Shown here: positions 16,828-25,647 of the stretch, one piece after another
Layout: every line of letters starts with the position of its first letter
Numbering within the stretch: position 1 is the first letter of the stretch
NCBI GenBank assembly: GCA_964620125.1
Contig: CAZUGQ010000006.1
Coordinates: forward strand, 62,001-126,000
Direction: 5' to 3'
DNA: 64,000 nt
Source of the DNA: OLB6 sp964620125
GTDB taxonomy: Bacteria > Bacteroidota > Ignavibacteria > Kapaibacteriales > Kapaibacteriaceae
Position numbers and translations under genes: made by a program
The notes under the pieces: generated by a model
The model's input: only the letters and a program-made list of their open reading frames with translations
The model's database searches: none
Told to the model about the DNA's origin: nothing

Positions 16828-17807
16828 CCACAACTACCATTCGAAGCATCAGTGCGGTAGTCTCGGCAGAGTTGGACGAGCTGGACCGCTACATGCGCCA
16901 GCAGATGAAGTCCAATACGGCCTTGTTGGACACCGTGATCCGATACATCCTTCGACAACGTGGCAAGAGAGCGCGACCAACCTTGGTTTACCTGAGTGCC
17001 GGTGCCTGTGGCGGCATCACCGATCGATCAACCGTTGGTGCGGCAATGGTTGAGCTTCTCCATACGGCAACTCTTGTGCACGACGACGTTGTTGATCAAA
17101 GCCTGGAACGGAGAGGTATGGCCAGCATCAATGCAGTGTGGAAGAACAAGATTTCCGTGCTCGTTGGTGATTACCTGCTCTCATGCGGCTTGCACATGGC
17201 CGTACAGCATGGTGAGTTCGACTTTTTGCGCGTTACGTCCGACGCTGTTAAGCGCATGAGCGAAGGCGAGCTGTTACAAATCCAGAAGAGCAGACAACGA
17301 TCGATTGACGAAGAGACGTACTTCAGAATCATCTCCGACAAAACCGCTTCCCTTATCTCTACCTGCTGCGAAATCGGTGCCATCAGTGCCGGAGCCTCCA
17401 GTGAACGCTGTTCTATGATGCGCACCTATGGCGAATTGATTGGCCAAGCGTTTCAGATACGGGATGACGTGCTCGACTACACCAGCAGAAGTGCTATTCT
17501 GGGGAAGCCTGTTGGAAACGACATTGCCGAACAGAAGATCACCTTGCCCCTTATCTACGCATGCCAGGCAGCATCGCCGGCGGATGCCGCTTCGATTATC
17601 AAGCTTGTGAAAGGTCGGAAGCCCCGAGGAAGGGAAATCGAAATCGTAATGCGGTTTGTGGATCGTTATCAAGGCGTAGAGCGCGCACAGGCAAAGGCCG
17701 CCGAACTACAGTCTCAGGCTGTGGGTTTGCTGCAATCGCTACCCGATTCAGAGTACCGTTCAGCGCTAATGGACTTTGCTAAGTTTGTTGTTGAGCGGCC
17801 TACTTAA
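16824..17807 (+). CDS. polyprenyl diphosphate synthase (trans-isoprenyl, IspB-type)
   Basis: 327 residues. The first aspartate-rich motif LVHDDVVDQS near residue 89 follows GKRARPTLVYLSAG, and the second FQIRDDVLDYTS is near 212; both coordinate the Mg-diphosphate in long-chain trans-prenyl synthases. These cytoplasmic enzymes extend farnesyl diphosphate to C35-C50 chains for quinone side-chains; the product length cannot be told here. The start overlaps the tatC stop by ATGA, and a Bax-inhibitor-like gene follows after 22 bases with a good AGGAGG ribosome site. Confidence 0.93.
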   Translation: MTTTTIRSISAVVSAELDELDRYMRQQMKSNTALLDTVIRYILRQRGKRARPTLVYLSAGACGGITDRSTVGAAMVELLHTATLVHDDVVDQSLERRGMASINAVWKNKISVLVGDYLLSCGLHMAVQHGEFDFLRVTSDAVKRMSEGELLQIQKSRQRSIDEETYFRIISDKTASLISTCCEIGAISAGASSERCSMMRTYGELIGQAFQIRDDVLDYTSRSAILGKPVGNDIAEQKITLPLIYACQAASPADAASIIKLVKGRKPRGREIEIVMRFVDRYQGVERAQAKAAELQSQAVGLLQSLPDSEYRSALMDFAKFVVERPT

Positions 17808-17829
17808 GCCCCTTTTAGGAGGATGAACA

Positions 17830-18552
17830 ATGAACTCTTTCGATCAGCAATCACGTGGCTCCGTTAATCGATCTTTTGCAGCCGCTGTAGATGCAAGCGC
17901 TCTTAGCACCTACGTTCAGCGAGTGTATGCCTGGATGGTAGGGGGCTTGATGGCAACGGCACTTACAGCGTGGGGCGTGTCGAGCTCACCGCTTTTGCTG
18001 CAGGCCATCTATGGTACACCGTTGTTCTGGGTTGTACTTCTGGCACCTGTAGCCATGGTGTGGTTTCTTGCTGCAAGAGTCGACGAGATGAAGCCAAGCA
18101 CAGCCGCAGGGGTGTTCATCGCATACTCAATCGTTAATGGAATGGCCTTCTCCAGCATTTTTCTGGTTTATGAGCTGGGCAGTGTATTCCAAGTGTTCTT
18201 CATCGCTGCCGCCATGTATGCAGTGGCCGCCGTATTTGGGTACACCACAAAAAGAGATCTGTCCAACTGGGGCGCATTCCTGATGATGGGCGTGATTGGT
18301 TTGATCATTGCCATGGCCGTGAACTGGTTCCTCCAATCACCGGCTATCGAATGGGCATTCAGTGTTCTCGGTGTGATCATTTTTACCGGTCTTACTGCAT
18401 ACGACATGCAGCGCATCAAGGAACAGGCTATCGTGATGTATGCTGGTGACGGTCTTGCATCAAAACGAGCGATAATCGGCGCTCTAAGCCTGTACTTGAA
18501 CTTCATCAACATTTTCCTCTTCCTGCTTCGGCTGCTCGGAAATCGGCGCTAA
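17830..18552 (+). CDS. Bax inhibitor-1/YccA family membrane protein
   Basis: 240 residues, seven membrane helices. The N-terminus (SAALSTYVQRVY-like: DASALSTYVQRVYAWMVGGL) and C-terminal block (FTGLTAYDMQRIKEQ, then GALSLYLNFINIFLFLLRLLG) are characteristic of the BI-1/YbhL family (PF01027). Studied members act as pH-sensitive Ca2+ leak channels or interact with membrane proteases. AGGAGG lies seven bases before the ATG. Downstream of the polyprenyl synthase gene on the same strand. Confidence 0.92.
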   Translation: MNSFDQQSRGSVNRSFAAAVDASALSTYVQRVYAWMVGGLMATALTAWGVSSSPLLLQAIYGTPLFWVVLLAPVAMVWFLAARVDEMKPSTAAGVFIAYSIVNGMAFSSIFLVYELGSVFQVFFIAAAMYAVAAVFGYTTKRDLSNWGAFLMMGVIGLIIAMAVNWFLQSPAIEWAFSVLGVIIFTGLTAYDMQRIKEQAIVMYAGDGLASKRAIIGALSLYLNFINIFLFLLRLLGNRR

Positions 18553-18568
18553 AGCGGAGCACCCTGCA

Positions 18569-19504
18569 ATGTCTGCCACCGCAGTGGCTTCATCGTTCGC
18601 TATAGAAGCCTATCGCCTGCTGGATTTGGGTGATGCTGCATCTGCCATACAGTTGGCTTCCGATGGCGTGCGTGCCTTTCCGATATACATCGGCGGATAT
18701 CTGGCGTTGGCTGACTGCTACCTAGCACTGGGTCACCCAGAGGCAGCCGCTGTTATTCTCGACGAAACGGAGCGCAGGTTCCCAGATCGAAAGGCCATCA
18801 CTACAAGGCGTGAACTGGTGGCTCGAGCCTATGCCACCGCCACTCGCGTTTCTCAATGGCAAACTCCATCACCTGGTAACGCTCCAGAATCCGAAGAGAG
18901 CAACGAATCTGTTCCTGTTGATGCAACAATCGGTGAACGTACCGAAGAGCAGCCGTTCAATGACCTGCCAGAGGAACCAGCACCCGTTGTTTCCTCATCA
19001 GCACCATCATTGCCTGATGTTTCGCCCCTTCGGATTATTGACCTTGCTCCTCCGCTTGCAGACACACGAACGATTCGAAGTGCCAGCATGCGCTTGATTC
19101 CCGGGCTGGAATACACCTCACTCCGATTTGAAGGCACCAAACGGCGTGGTGGTCGAGCCATACAGCACATACCCGAACCTCCTAGCTTTCGGGAATTCCA
19201 CGAACCCAGAGTTCCTCCTACCTCGGTAAAACGCCCTGATGCCAATGCCGCTCTTGAACGGCTTGCGGAAAGGATTAGCAGAGTTCGAATAACCCCAGAC
19301 GACCTGGAGAGTCGTCCGCCGGCGCCTGCCCCAGCCCCTTCCCGCTTGCCGCTGGTACAAAGCGAAACGCTGGTGTCGATCTACATGAAGCAGGAGAAAT
19401 GGGACGAAGCAATTGCCAGCTTGCAAGCACTGATTGCGGCTCATCCCGATAGAGCAGCTTCCCTGCAATCGATGCTTGATGAATGCCTGAAACGCCGTTC
19501 GTAA
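18569..19504 (+). CDS. TPR-like repeat protein, function unknown
   Basis: 311 residues, no signal peptide or membrane helix. Residues ~8-95 form two to three TPR-like helical pairs (AYRLLDLGDAASAIQLASDG; ALADCYLALGHPEAAAVIL). A low-complexity Pro/Glu/Ser-rich linker covers ~100-260, and a final TPR-like pair (IYMKQEKWDEAIASLQALIA) ends the protein. It is probably a scaffold; partners are unknown. It sits 16 bases after the Bax-inhibitor gene and 22 before the LptF/G gene, so a role linked to envelope assembly is possible but unproven. Confidence 0.65.
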   Translation: MSATAVASSFAIEAYRLLDLGDAASAIQLASDGVRAFPIYIGGYLALADCYLALGHPEAAAVILDETERRFPDRKAITTRRELVARAYATATRVSQWQTPSPGNAPESEESNESVPVDATIGERTEEQPFNDLPEEPAPVVSSSAPSLPDVSPLRIIDLAPPLADTRTIRSASMRLIPGLEYTSLRFEGTKRRGGRAIQHIPEPPSFREFHEPRVPPTSVKRPDANAALERLAERISRVRITPDDLESRPPAPAPAPSRLPLVQSETLVSIYMKQEKWDEAIASLQALIAAHPDRAASLQSMLDECLKRRS

Positions 19505-19526
19505 TTCACATCAGGCACCCCGAGTT

Positions 19527-20807
19527 GTGATCCTCTGGCGCTACATCATCAAGGCACACATCGGACCGTTCCTGTTCGGAACGTCGGTCATCGTATTCCT
19601 CTTCCTAACACAGTACATGATGCGCTTCCTGGGCGACCTTACGAGTAAAGGTTTGGATACGCTCACGATCGTGGAGTTCATCACATTGAATATCTCGTGG
19701 ATCATCGTGCTCGCAATACCTATTGGCGTGATGTTCTCTACGTTGATGGCCTTCGGCGCCCTAAGTGCCACTCACGAAGTAACGGTGATGAAGGCAAGCG
19801 GTATGGGATTACTGCGAATGATGGTGCCGGTACTGGTGGTTGGGGCGGGATTGTGGTTGTTTACGTTCTGGTATACGGACAATGTGCTGCCCGACACCAA
19901 CCACCGTTTGAGTACGATGATGCGAGACATACAGCGTCTCAAGCCAACCTTTGCCATCGAATCCGGTAGGTTTAGCTCGCAGGTAGAGGGATTTACTATC
20001 ATCGCTCGAAACGTTGATACTACGGGGCTCATGACGGGAGTAACCATCTACGATCACTCTCGTGGTGATCGGCTAAATGTGGTAAGTGCAGATACCGGAC
20101 GGTTACGGTTTTCGCCTTCGTTAACCAAGCTGGTACTGGATCTCTACCATGGTGAGGTGCACCAGAGTTTTCCTCGCAAACCACATGACTATCGCATTGT
20201 CCAGTTTGCCCATCATCAGATGGCCATGCCAGCCGAACGATTTTTCTTGGAGCGATCGGATGTAAGCGGCTCGTCTCGTGGCGAGCGCGAAATGAGCATT
20301 GCAGACATGCAGGCCGTGGTGAATCGGTCCGACAGTGCACTTCGAATCATTGCACATCGGTTGGATTCATTGTGGCAATCACAGTTCACGGTTGGTAGTT
20401 CGGAAGGGGGCTCAAGCACTGTGAGTCGTTTGGAGGCAATGCAACGTGCAGCGGCATTCATTAGCACAACACGCGCTGCCATCGAAGGTGAAAGCAACAG
20501 GCGACGAGGTGAACAAGAAACGGTGAATCGCTTCTCTGTGGAGATTCACAAGAAGCATGCAATCCCGTTTGCCTGTTTGCTGTTTGTCATCGTGGGATGT
20601 CCGTTGGGCATCCTCACACGCGGTGGAAACTTTGGTCTTTCTGCAGGGATCTGCCTGTTGGGCTATGTTGCCTATTGGGCTGCTCTGATGGGTGGTGAGG
20701 AGCTGGCCGACAGAGGATTGTTGAACCCTGCGCTGGCAATGTGGATGGGCAACATCCTGTTCTCAGTCATTGGCATCTACGTGGCGATTCGCGTAAACAA
20801 CGAATAG
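19527..20807 (+). CDS. LptF/LptG family permease
   Basis: 426 residues starting at GTG (VILWRYIIKAHIGPFLFGTS). The topology is LptF/G-like: three N-terminal helices with ALSATHEVTVMKASGMGLLRM, the conserved coupling region, then a soluble beta-jellyroll (residues ~125-330), then three C-terminal helices preceded by VEIHKKHAIPFACLLFVIVGCPLGI. These proteins form the inner-membrane core of the LptB2FG transporter that extracts lipopolysaccharide. Partner genes (lptB, lptC) are absent from the window. It is last in the tatC operon and converges on purK. Confidence 0.9.
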   Translation: MILWRYIIKAHIGPFLFGTSVIVFLFLTQYMMRFLGDLTSKGLDTLTIVEFITLNISWIIVLAIPIGVMFSTLMAFGALSATHEVTVMKASGMGLLRMMVPVLVVGAGLWLFTFWYTDNVLPDTNHRLSTMMRDIQRLKPTFAIESGRFSSQVEGFTIIARNVDTTGLMTGVTIYDHSRGDRLNVVSADTGRLRFSPSLTKLVLDLYHGEVHQSFPRKPHDYRIVQFAHHQMAMPAERFFLERSDVSGSSRGEREMSIADMQAVVNRSDSALRIIAHRLDSLWQSQFTVGSSEGGSSTVSRLEAMQRAAAFISTTRAAIEGESNRRRGEQETVNRFSVEIHKKHAIPFACLLFVIVGCPLGILTRGGNFGLSAGICLLGYVAYWAALMGGEELADRGLLNPALAMWMGNILFSVIGIYVAIRVNNE

Positions 20808-20837
20808 TATTTCCATTGTTAACACGCCGCAGATCTG

Positions 20838-22001
20838 CTACCACACGAATCGGTCGAGCGCCATTGTTGCTCGGGTGAACGCCGCATCGATGGATTGACC
20901 AGTAGCTGTTAGATGCCCCATCTTTCGTCCGGGTCGTACATCCTTCTTGCCATACAGATGCAAGGCAACGTCGTTCACCTTTAACATTTCGAGAACGTCA
21001 TCAGGGATACCACTTCCCGAGCGCTCACCGAGTAGGTTTATCATTGCTGCTGCAGGTACACGCATGGTTGTCGAACCCAATGGCATGTTGGTTACTGCAC
21101 GTACATGATTTTCGAACTGACTCACGTGGCAGGCTTCGATGGTGTAGTGACCGCTGTTGTGAGGGCGGGGTGCTATCTCATTGAATACGATCTGATCGTC
21201 AGGCGTTAGGAACATCTCTACACCAAAAACGCCTACTCCCTCGATCGTTTCCACACACTGGAGTGCAATCTCCTGTGCGCGCACCTGCAGGTGCTCTGCG
21301 ATAGGTGCTGGTGCCAGAACGGTAACACAGATGTGACCTTGCTGTATCGTTTGCACACACGGATACACAGCACTTTCACCACGTTTGTTGCGAGCCACGA
21401 TTACTGCCAGCTCCTTGGCAAAGGTTACAAAACTCTCGGCAAGTAGGGGGCGTGTGGTTTCGCCCTCCATGAATCTGCGCCACACCATATCGATCTCGGT
21501 GTCGCGTTTGATAGTTGCATTACCATAGCCGTCATAGCCGTGCGTGCGTGTTTTGGCTATAAAGGGGTATCCGTAGCGGTCGCCAAAATCAAACAAGTCC
21601 TGCTTGCTACCAATCTCTGCAAAGTGAGGAGTGGGAATGCCTACTGCAGAGAATGTTTGCTTCTGAATGAACTTGTCCTGCACGAGGCGCATGGTTTGTG
21701 CTGTTGGGAACACCAGGCGCTTTTCAGCAATCTGCTCCAGGAGGTCTGGACTAATGAACTCATTCTCCAGCGTGATGATATCACTTGCCTGCACGAACAC
21801 TTCCAACTGTGCTGCATCGCCCCAGCCCCCTGTAAAATCCAGCTTGGTGATTTGTCCGGCCGGTGACTCTTCACCATGCTCGATTATCGCAACCCGAAGA
21901 CCCAAACGTTGGGCGGCTTGCGCAGTCATCTTGGCAAGTTGGCCGCCGCCAAGGATGCCGAGGGTGAGGGGTTTGGAGGGGTTGTATATGGAAGGGAGCA
22001 T
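20838..22001 (-). CDS. purK: 5-(carboxyamino)imidazole ribonucleotide synthase
   Basis: 387 residues from ATG 22001. The ATP-grasp fold opens with TLGILGGGQLAKMTAQAAQRLG; central FIAKTRTHGYDGYGNATI and the C-terminal NEIAPRPHNSGHYTIEAC (metal and CAIR-site residues) identify PurK, which makes N5-CAIR from AIR, ATP and bicarbonate in purine synthesis. A longer open frame continues upstream to 22295, but that part is antisense-like overlap with acpS in another frame and does not resemble PurK. purE is not adjacent. The start lies one base after the acpS stop, so it is in an operon with acpS, cobB and prfB. Confidence 0.95.
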   Translation of the reverse strand: MLPSIYNPSKPLTLGILGGGQLAKMTAQAAQRLGLRVAIIEHGEESPAGQITKLDFTGGWGDAAQLEVFVQASDIITLENEFISPDLLEQIAEKRLVFPTAQTMRLVQDKFIQKQTFSAVGIPTPHFAEIGSKQDLFDFGDRYGYPFIAKTRTHGYDGYGNATIKRDTEIDMVWRRFMEGETTRPLLAESFVTFAKELAVIVARNKRGESAVYPCVQTIQQGHICVTVLAPAPIAEHLQVRAQEIALQCVETIEGVGVFGVEMFLTPDDQIVFNEIAPRPHNSGHYTIEACHVSQFENHVRAVTNMPLGSTTMRVPAAAMINLLGERSGSGIPDDVLEMLKVNDVALHLYGKKDVRPGRKMGHLTATGQSIDAAFTRATMALDRFVW

Positions 22002-22002
22002 G

Positions 22003-22392
22003 CTAGTGTGCTGGTGGGTTGGTGGATTCAAGTACCACAACAGCCAAGCCAATTGCTGATGTATGCGACAGTGTGACGTGAATCTTGTGGTTGCCCCAAC
22101 GCTCGAGCATGAGTCCGAATAGTTCGATGTGAGGCATTCCCGATGGGTCGTTGCGGATGCCCACCAGCTTAAAGGCCATGCCCTCGCGCATGCCCGTTCC
22201 GATTGCCTTGCTAAAGGCTTCTTTTGCAGCGAATCGAGCAGCGTAATGCAGGAAACGCATGTCGCCGAAGTGTTCGCAGTAGGCGATCTCAACATCCGTG
22301 AAGATGCGCTTGAGAAATCGCTCGCCGTACTCTTCGAAAGAGTGCTTGATGCGTGGTACGTCTACGATGTCGGTGCCGATGCCGATAATCAT
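22003..22392 (-). CDS. acpS: holo-[acyl-carrier-protein] synthase
   Basis: 129 residues, the usual AcpS length. The N-terminal GIGTDIVDVPRI (Mg-binding Asp) and AARFAAKEAFSKAIGTG (Glu and Lys of the active site) are diagnostic, and the C-terminal IHVTLSHTSAIGLAVVVLE fits the final strand. The enzyme transfers 4'-phosphopantetheine from CoA to apo-ACP in the cytoplasm. It sits between cobB (41 bases) and purK (1 base) on the minus strand. Confidence 0.95.
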   Translation of the reverse strand: MIIGIGTDIVDVPRIKHSFEEYGERFLKRIFTDVEIAYCEHFGDMRFLHYAARFAAKEAFSKAIGTGMREGMAFKLVGIRNDPSGMPHIELFGLMLERWGNHKIHVTLSHTSAIGLAVVVLESTNPPAH

Positions 22393-22433
22393 GAGGGTGG
22401 AGTTCTGCGTTATGGAGCGAAATCAGGTGGCGA

Positions 22434-23183
22434 CTAGTGATTCAACGTTCCAACAATCTGGGGCAGTACGTTCGCACTAGTAAACCGAAGTGATGCGTGC
22501 GCGATAGCGGTGATGGCAGTTGGGTTGGGATTAACTTCCACAAGGTAGGCACCACGGCTGCGCGCATCAATGGGGAGTTGTGCTGCTGGATACACTTCGG
22601 CACTGGTTCCAATGCAGAGGAACACATCGCATTCATGTGCAGCTTGCTCTGCTGAACGCAAGGCGTGTTCTGGCAGCATCTCACCAAACCAGACAACGTT
22701 GGGGCGCATCAACCCATTGCATTGTATACAATCAATGCGGTGGTTGTGCGCATCATCTATCCAACCGCAATCATTACAGCGGTTCTCGATAAGGTTGCCA
22801 TGCAACTCAATAACGTTTGTTGAGCCAGCCTGCTGGTGGAGCCTGTCTACATTCTGCGTGATCAGTGTGAACGTTGGCACCAGCTGTTCTAGTTCTACCA
22901 GCGCACGATGACCTGCGTTAGGCTCTACGTTTTGAATAATGTTTCGTCGATAGGCATACCACTCTCTTACTCGGTCAGGATTTGCCAGGAATCCACTCAT
23001 GCTAGCAAGCTCTTGCGGTGAAAACCTAGACCATAGTCCATCGGGATCGCGAAACGTGGCAACGCCACTTTCAGCACTCACACCAGCTCCCGTAAGCACA
23101 CAAACGTGATCTGCATGGCGTAACTGCTCAACAACTGCTTGCAGTTCGTTCGGAGGGACAGGCAACATTCCATGGTCTGCCAT
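22434..23183 (-). CDS. cobB: SIR2-family NAD-dependent protein deacylase
   Basis: 249 residues. GAGVSAESGVATFRDPDGLW binds NAD; TQNVDRLHQQAGSTNVIELHGN carries the catalytic His; two CxxC pairs (CNDC, CIQC) form the zinc site; GTSAEVYPAAQLP completes the Rossmann fold. A YAYRR segment after EW fits the Tyr-x-x-Arg that in class III sirtuins favours negatively charged acyl groups (succinyl, malonyl). The ATG at 23183 is preferred over the GTG one codon earlier. It begins four bases after the prfB stop. Confidence 0.93.
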   Translation of the reverse strand: MADHGMLPVPPNELQAVVEQLRHADHVCVLTGAGVSAESGVATFRDPDGLWSRFSPQELASMSGFLANPDRVREWYAYRRNIIQNVEPNAGHRALVELEQLVPTFTLITQNVDRLHQQAGSTNVIELHGNLIENRCNDCGWIDDAHNHRIDCIQCNGLMRPNVVWFGEMLPEHALRSAEQAAHECDVFLCIGTSAEVYPAAQLPIDARSRGAYLVEVNPNPTAITAIAHASLRFTSANVLPQIVGTLNH

Positions 23184-23187
23184 CACT

Positions 23188-24292
23188 CTATTCTGCCTCC
23201 TGATCCAGTAGCAGATACGCCTTGATCAGTTCGTCCAAGTCGCCATCCATTACACGATGAACATCGGTGATTTTGGTTTCGGTACGGTGGTCGTTTACCA
23301 TAGTGTAGGGCTGGAACACGTAGCTGCGAATCTGGGAGCCCCATTCAATCTTCTTTTTCGTGCCTTCGATGGCGGCCTTGGCGGCCTCTTCCTCTTCTCG
23401 TCGTTTTTGATACAGCCTACTCTTGAGCATCTTCATGGCGCGCTCACGATTCTGGAGCTGAGACCGCTCTTGCTGACAGCTTACAACGATACCCGTGGGG
23501 ATGTGAGTGAGGCGAACTGCGGTTTCTACCTTGTTTACGTTTTGTCCACCTTTGCCACCGGACCTGAAGGTGTCCATCTGGACATCAGCAGGGTTGATTT
23601 CAATCTCCACTTCATCGTCCACTTCAGGGTATACGAATACGGACGCGAACGATGTATGTCGGCGGGCGTTTGCATCGTACGGGCTGATTCGAACAAGTCG
23701 GTGGACGCCGTTCTCAGCTTTCAGATAGCCATAAGCGTATGGTCCGCGTATCTCTAGCGTACCACTCTTGATGCCAGCCTGATCACCTTCCTGTTCATCG
23801 GCAAGCAACACTTGATAGTTGTGCTGCTCTGCCCACCTGGTGTACATGCGCATGAGCATTTCAGCCCAGTCCTGAGCTTCCGTTCCGCCAGCACCGGCAT
23901 TGATCGTAAGGATTGCGTTGCGGTTGTCGTCAGGGCCTGAGAGGATTTTTCGTAGCTCTAAGTCGTCAACAGCAGCAATGGTTCTACTGAGTTCAGCATC
24001 TACGTCTGCCTCCATGGAGGCGTCGCCAGCTTCTTCTGCGAGCTCAATCATCGCTGCTACATCTTGTGTTGCCGCAGATGCTCTTTCCCAGGTTTCAACC
24101 CAGTCCTTTAAGTCAGCCTGTTCTCGCATCAGCCGCTGTGCTTTGCTCTGGTCTTCCCAGAAATCAGATGCCTGCGACAGCATCTCACGTTCGGCGATCA
24201 GGTCACGTTTGCCATCAATGTCAAAGGAACCTCCGCAGTTGCTGCACTCGTGCAGTGAGGTCCGAGAGTTTGGATTTCTGCTGTTCGAACAT
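23188..24292 (-). CDS. prfB: peptide chain release factor 2 (programmed +1 frameshift)
   Basis: The gene begins with ATG at 24292 and encodes MFEQQKSKLSDLTARVQQL in frame 0, then meets an in-frame TGA at CTTTGAC (24220-24226). Slipping +1 continues as DIDGKRDLIAERE and joins the 331-residue downstream frame, giving ~367 residues, the normal RF2 length. GGQ is present in GGKGGQNVNK, which places the hydrolytic Gln in the peptidyl transferase centre. The codon-recognition tripeptide reads SPY (23677-23685) rather than the usual SPF. RF2 terminates at UGA and UAA, and low RF2 promotes the shift, so the gene is autoregulated. An RF2 reading frame without frameshift would lack the first helix. Confidence 0.96.
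24218..24234 (-). promoter_or_regulatory. RF2 programmed +1 frameshift site
   Basis: On the minus strand the sequence reads CGGAGGTTCCTTTGAC: slippery CTT, in-frame stop TGA followed by C, with the Shine-Dalgarno-like GGAGG three bases before CTT. This is the same architecture as the E. coli prfB site (AGGGGG-TAT-CTT-TGA-C). Frame 0 is fixed by the ATG at 24292 and the +1 frame by the long downstream frame. Confidence 0.95.
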
Positions 24293-24327
24293 GCGGCAAT
24301 TTATGGATTCGGGAAACGGGGCTGTGT

Positions 24328-25467
24328 CTACGATCTACGGAATGTTGATCGAATCCAGCTTGCCAAGAGCGGATCTTCTACAAAGTACTGGCCTTCGGCA
24401 TAAGCCACGAGTTCACGGTCCACGATGGCCGTGAGAGCTCGTTTGATGGTGCTGGCGGCAGGAAGATGATGCCGCTCACGGAATTGATTGGAGTAGGGTT
24501 CCTTTACAGTGCCATCAAATGCGATTGCCTGAAGAACTTTCCACTGAGAGGCTGTGAGAAGTGATCGAAACTTATAGTAGAGATACTCTTGCTCGCGGTG
24601 AATGTGTCCGATTACTCGCCGTACATCTGCTGCCGATACGCGGGTGAGTCCCTCATCCCAGATCTTGTTCATTATCTGTTGCATATGGAACGTCCTGCCA
24701 ATGCATTCGCTGTACAGCTCGTCGATTGCCTCAGCCGTGATCGAGCGCCTCTTCTTTGCATACCATGTTTTAATGAACGATGCGTATGATTCTTTGCTGA
24801 TAGGTCCCAAATACAGATGCTCCGTGCTCGCATAGAACGGACGACCATGATCAAGAAACATACTGTCCAGCATACCCCTCTGACTTCCAGAGAAAACAAA
24901 TCGTGTTCTCACGAGTGGTTGTATGTGTGCTCTTAGGATGGCTTCTACATTTCTCTCTCGATACTGGTCTATCTGCTGGAACTCATCCATAACAACCAAC
25001 ACAGGTTTCTTCCACGACTCCAGCTCGGAGAGCAGTAGACGAAGTGGACGTTCCGGTGTAGATGCCTTTGTGGACAGCATAAGATCAACACTTGGTGTTC
25101 CATCTGGACCGATGTTCACCGTAGCACCAATGCGGGAAACAAAATCGCGTACGGCCGTTGTAACCTTGTGGCGTATTGTGTACAGATCTTCGACGATTGC
25201 GATTGCCAGTGCTTCTACAAGGCCTGCAACGCTACTCGTTGGTTGTAGGTCTATAAGTATCGTTGGCTGCGATCGCATGCGCCTTTGATGCACAATGTGC
25301 CGCATCAATGCCGTTTTACCCATCCGCCGTAGTGATACAAGCGAGATGTTTACTCCAGAGGCTGCTGCACGGTGTATCGCTGCACATTCTTTCTCCCGAT
25401 CGCAGAAGTACTCTGGACCATGATATCCAGTAAGCTGAAATGGATTCGATGGTGCCTCTGCACTCAT
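24328..25467 (-). CDS. archaeal-type P-loop ATPase with winged-helix C-terminus
   Basis: 379 residues, no signal or membrane helix. GPEYFCDREKE near residue 17 and the P-loop SLRRMGKTAL near residues 45-54 are typical of the ATPase_2/AAA group (PF01637) found mostly in archaea and often mobile in bacteria; Walker B is VVMDEFQQI near 155, and FVFSGSQRGML gives the sensor region. The C-terminal ~90 residues look like a winged helix (ASQWKVLQAIA, then AASTIKRALTAIVDRELV). Function is unknown; relatives are proposed to act in DNA-linked or defence roles. It stands alone, 35 bases upstream of prfB, behind a tandem repeat, and a TATCTTGC element lies four bases before its ATG. Confidence 0.8.
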   Translation of the reverse strand: MSAEAPSNPFQLTGYHGPEYFCDREKECAAIHRAAASGVNISLVSLRRMGKTALMRHIVHQRRMRSQPTILIDLQPTSSVAGLVEALAIAIVEDLYTIRHKVTTAVRDFVSRIGATVNIGPDGTPSVDLMLSTKASTPERPLRLLLSELESWKKPVLVVMDEFQQIDQYRERNVEAILRAHIQPLVRTRFVFSGSQRGMLDSMFLDHGRPFYASTEHLYLGPISKESYASFIKTWYAKKRRSITAEAIDELYSECIGRTFHMQQIMNKIWDEGLTRVSAADVRRVIGHIHREQEYLYYKFRSLLTASQWKVLQAIAFDGTVKEPYSNQFRERHHLPAASTIKRALTAIVDRELVAYAEGQYFVEDPLLASWIRSTFRRS

Positions 25468-25487
25468 GGGTGCAAGATATCATCATT

Positions 25488-25543
25488 GCGCAAAATGCGC
25501 AACGCAAAATGCGTAACGCAAAATGCGAAACGCACAATGCGTG
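25488..25543. repeat. 14-bp tandem repeat with internal dyads
   Basis: Four adjacent 14-bp units: GCGCAAAATGCGCA, ACGCAAAATGCGTA, ACGCAAAATGCGAA, ACGCACAATGCGTG. Each unit contains CGCA-AAA-TGCG (CGCA-CAA-TGCG in the last), an inverted repeat around three bases, so the array is both tandem and dyad-symmetric. It begins 21 bases upstream of the ATPase start codon. The rest of the 180-base gap to 25647 shows nothing I recognise. Confidence 0.85.
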
Positions 25544-25647
25544 ATTACCTCGGTGAAGTGTTTATCGTTACTTATTAGAAGGTGTGATGCCATGCGGACA
25601 GCTATCTGCACTCATGCTGAGCCGCTTCTGTGATCGAATGTGTGAGA

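Noticed and set aside
20838..22295. 485-codon open frame extending purK upstream of 22001
   Set aside because: The extra ~98 codons overlap acpS in another frame and resemble no PurK N-terminus; MLPSIYNPSKPLTLGILGGGQ at 22001 starts the family fold.
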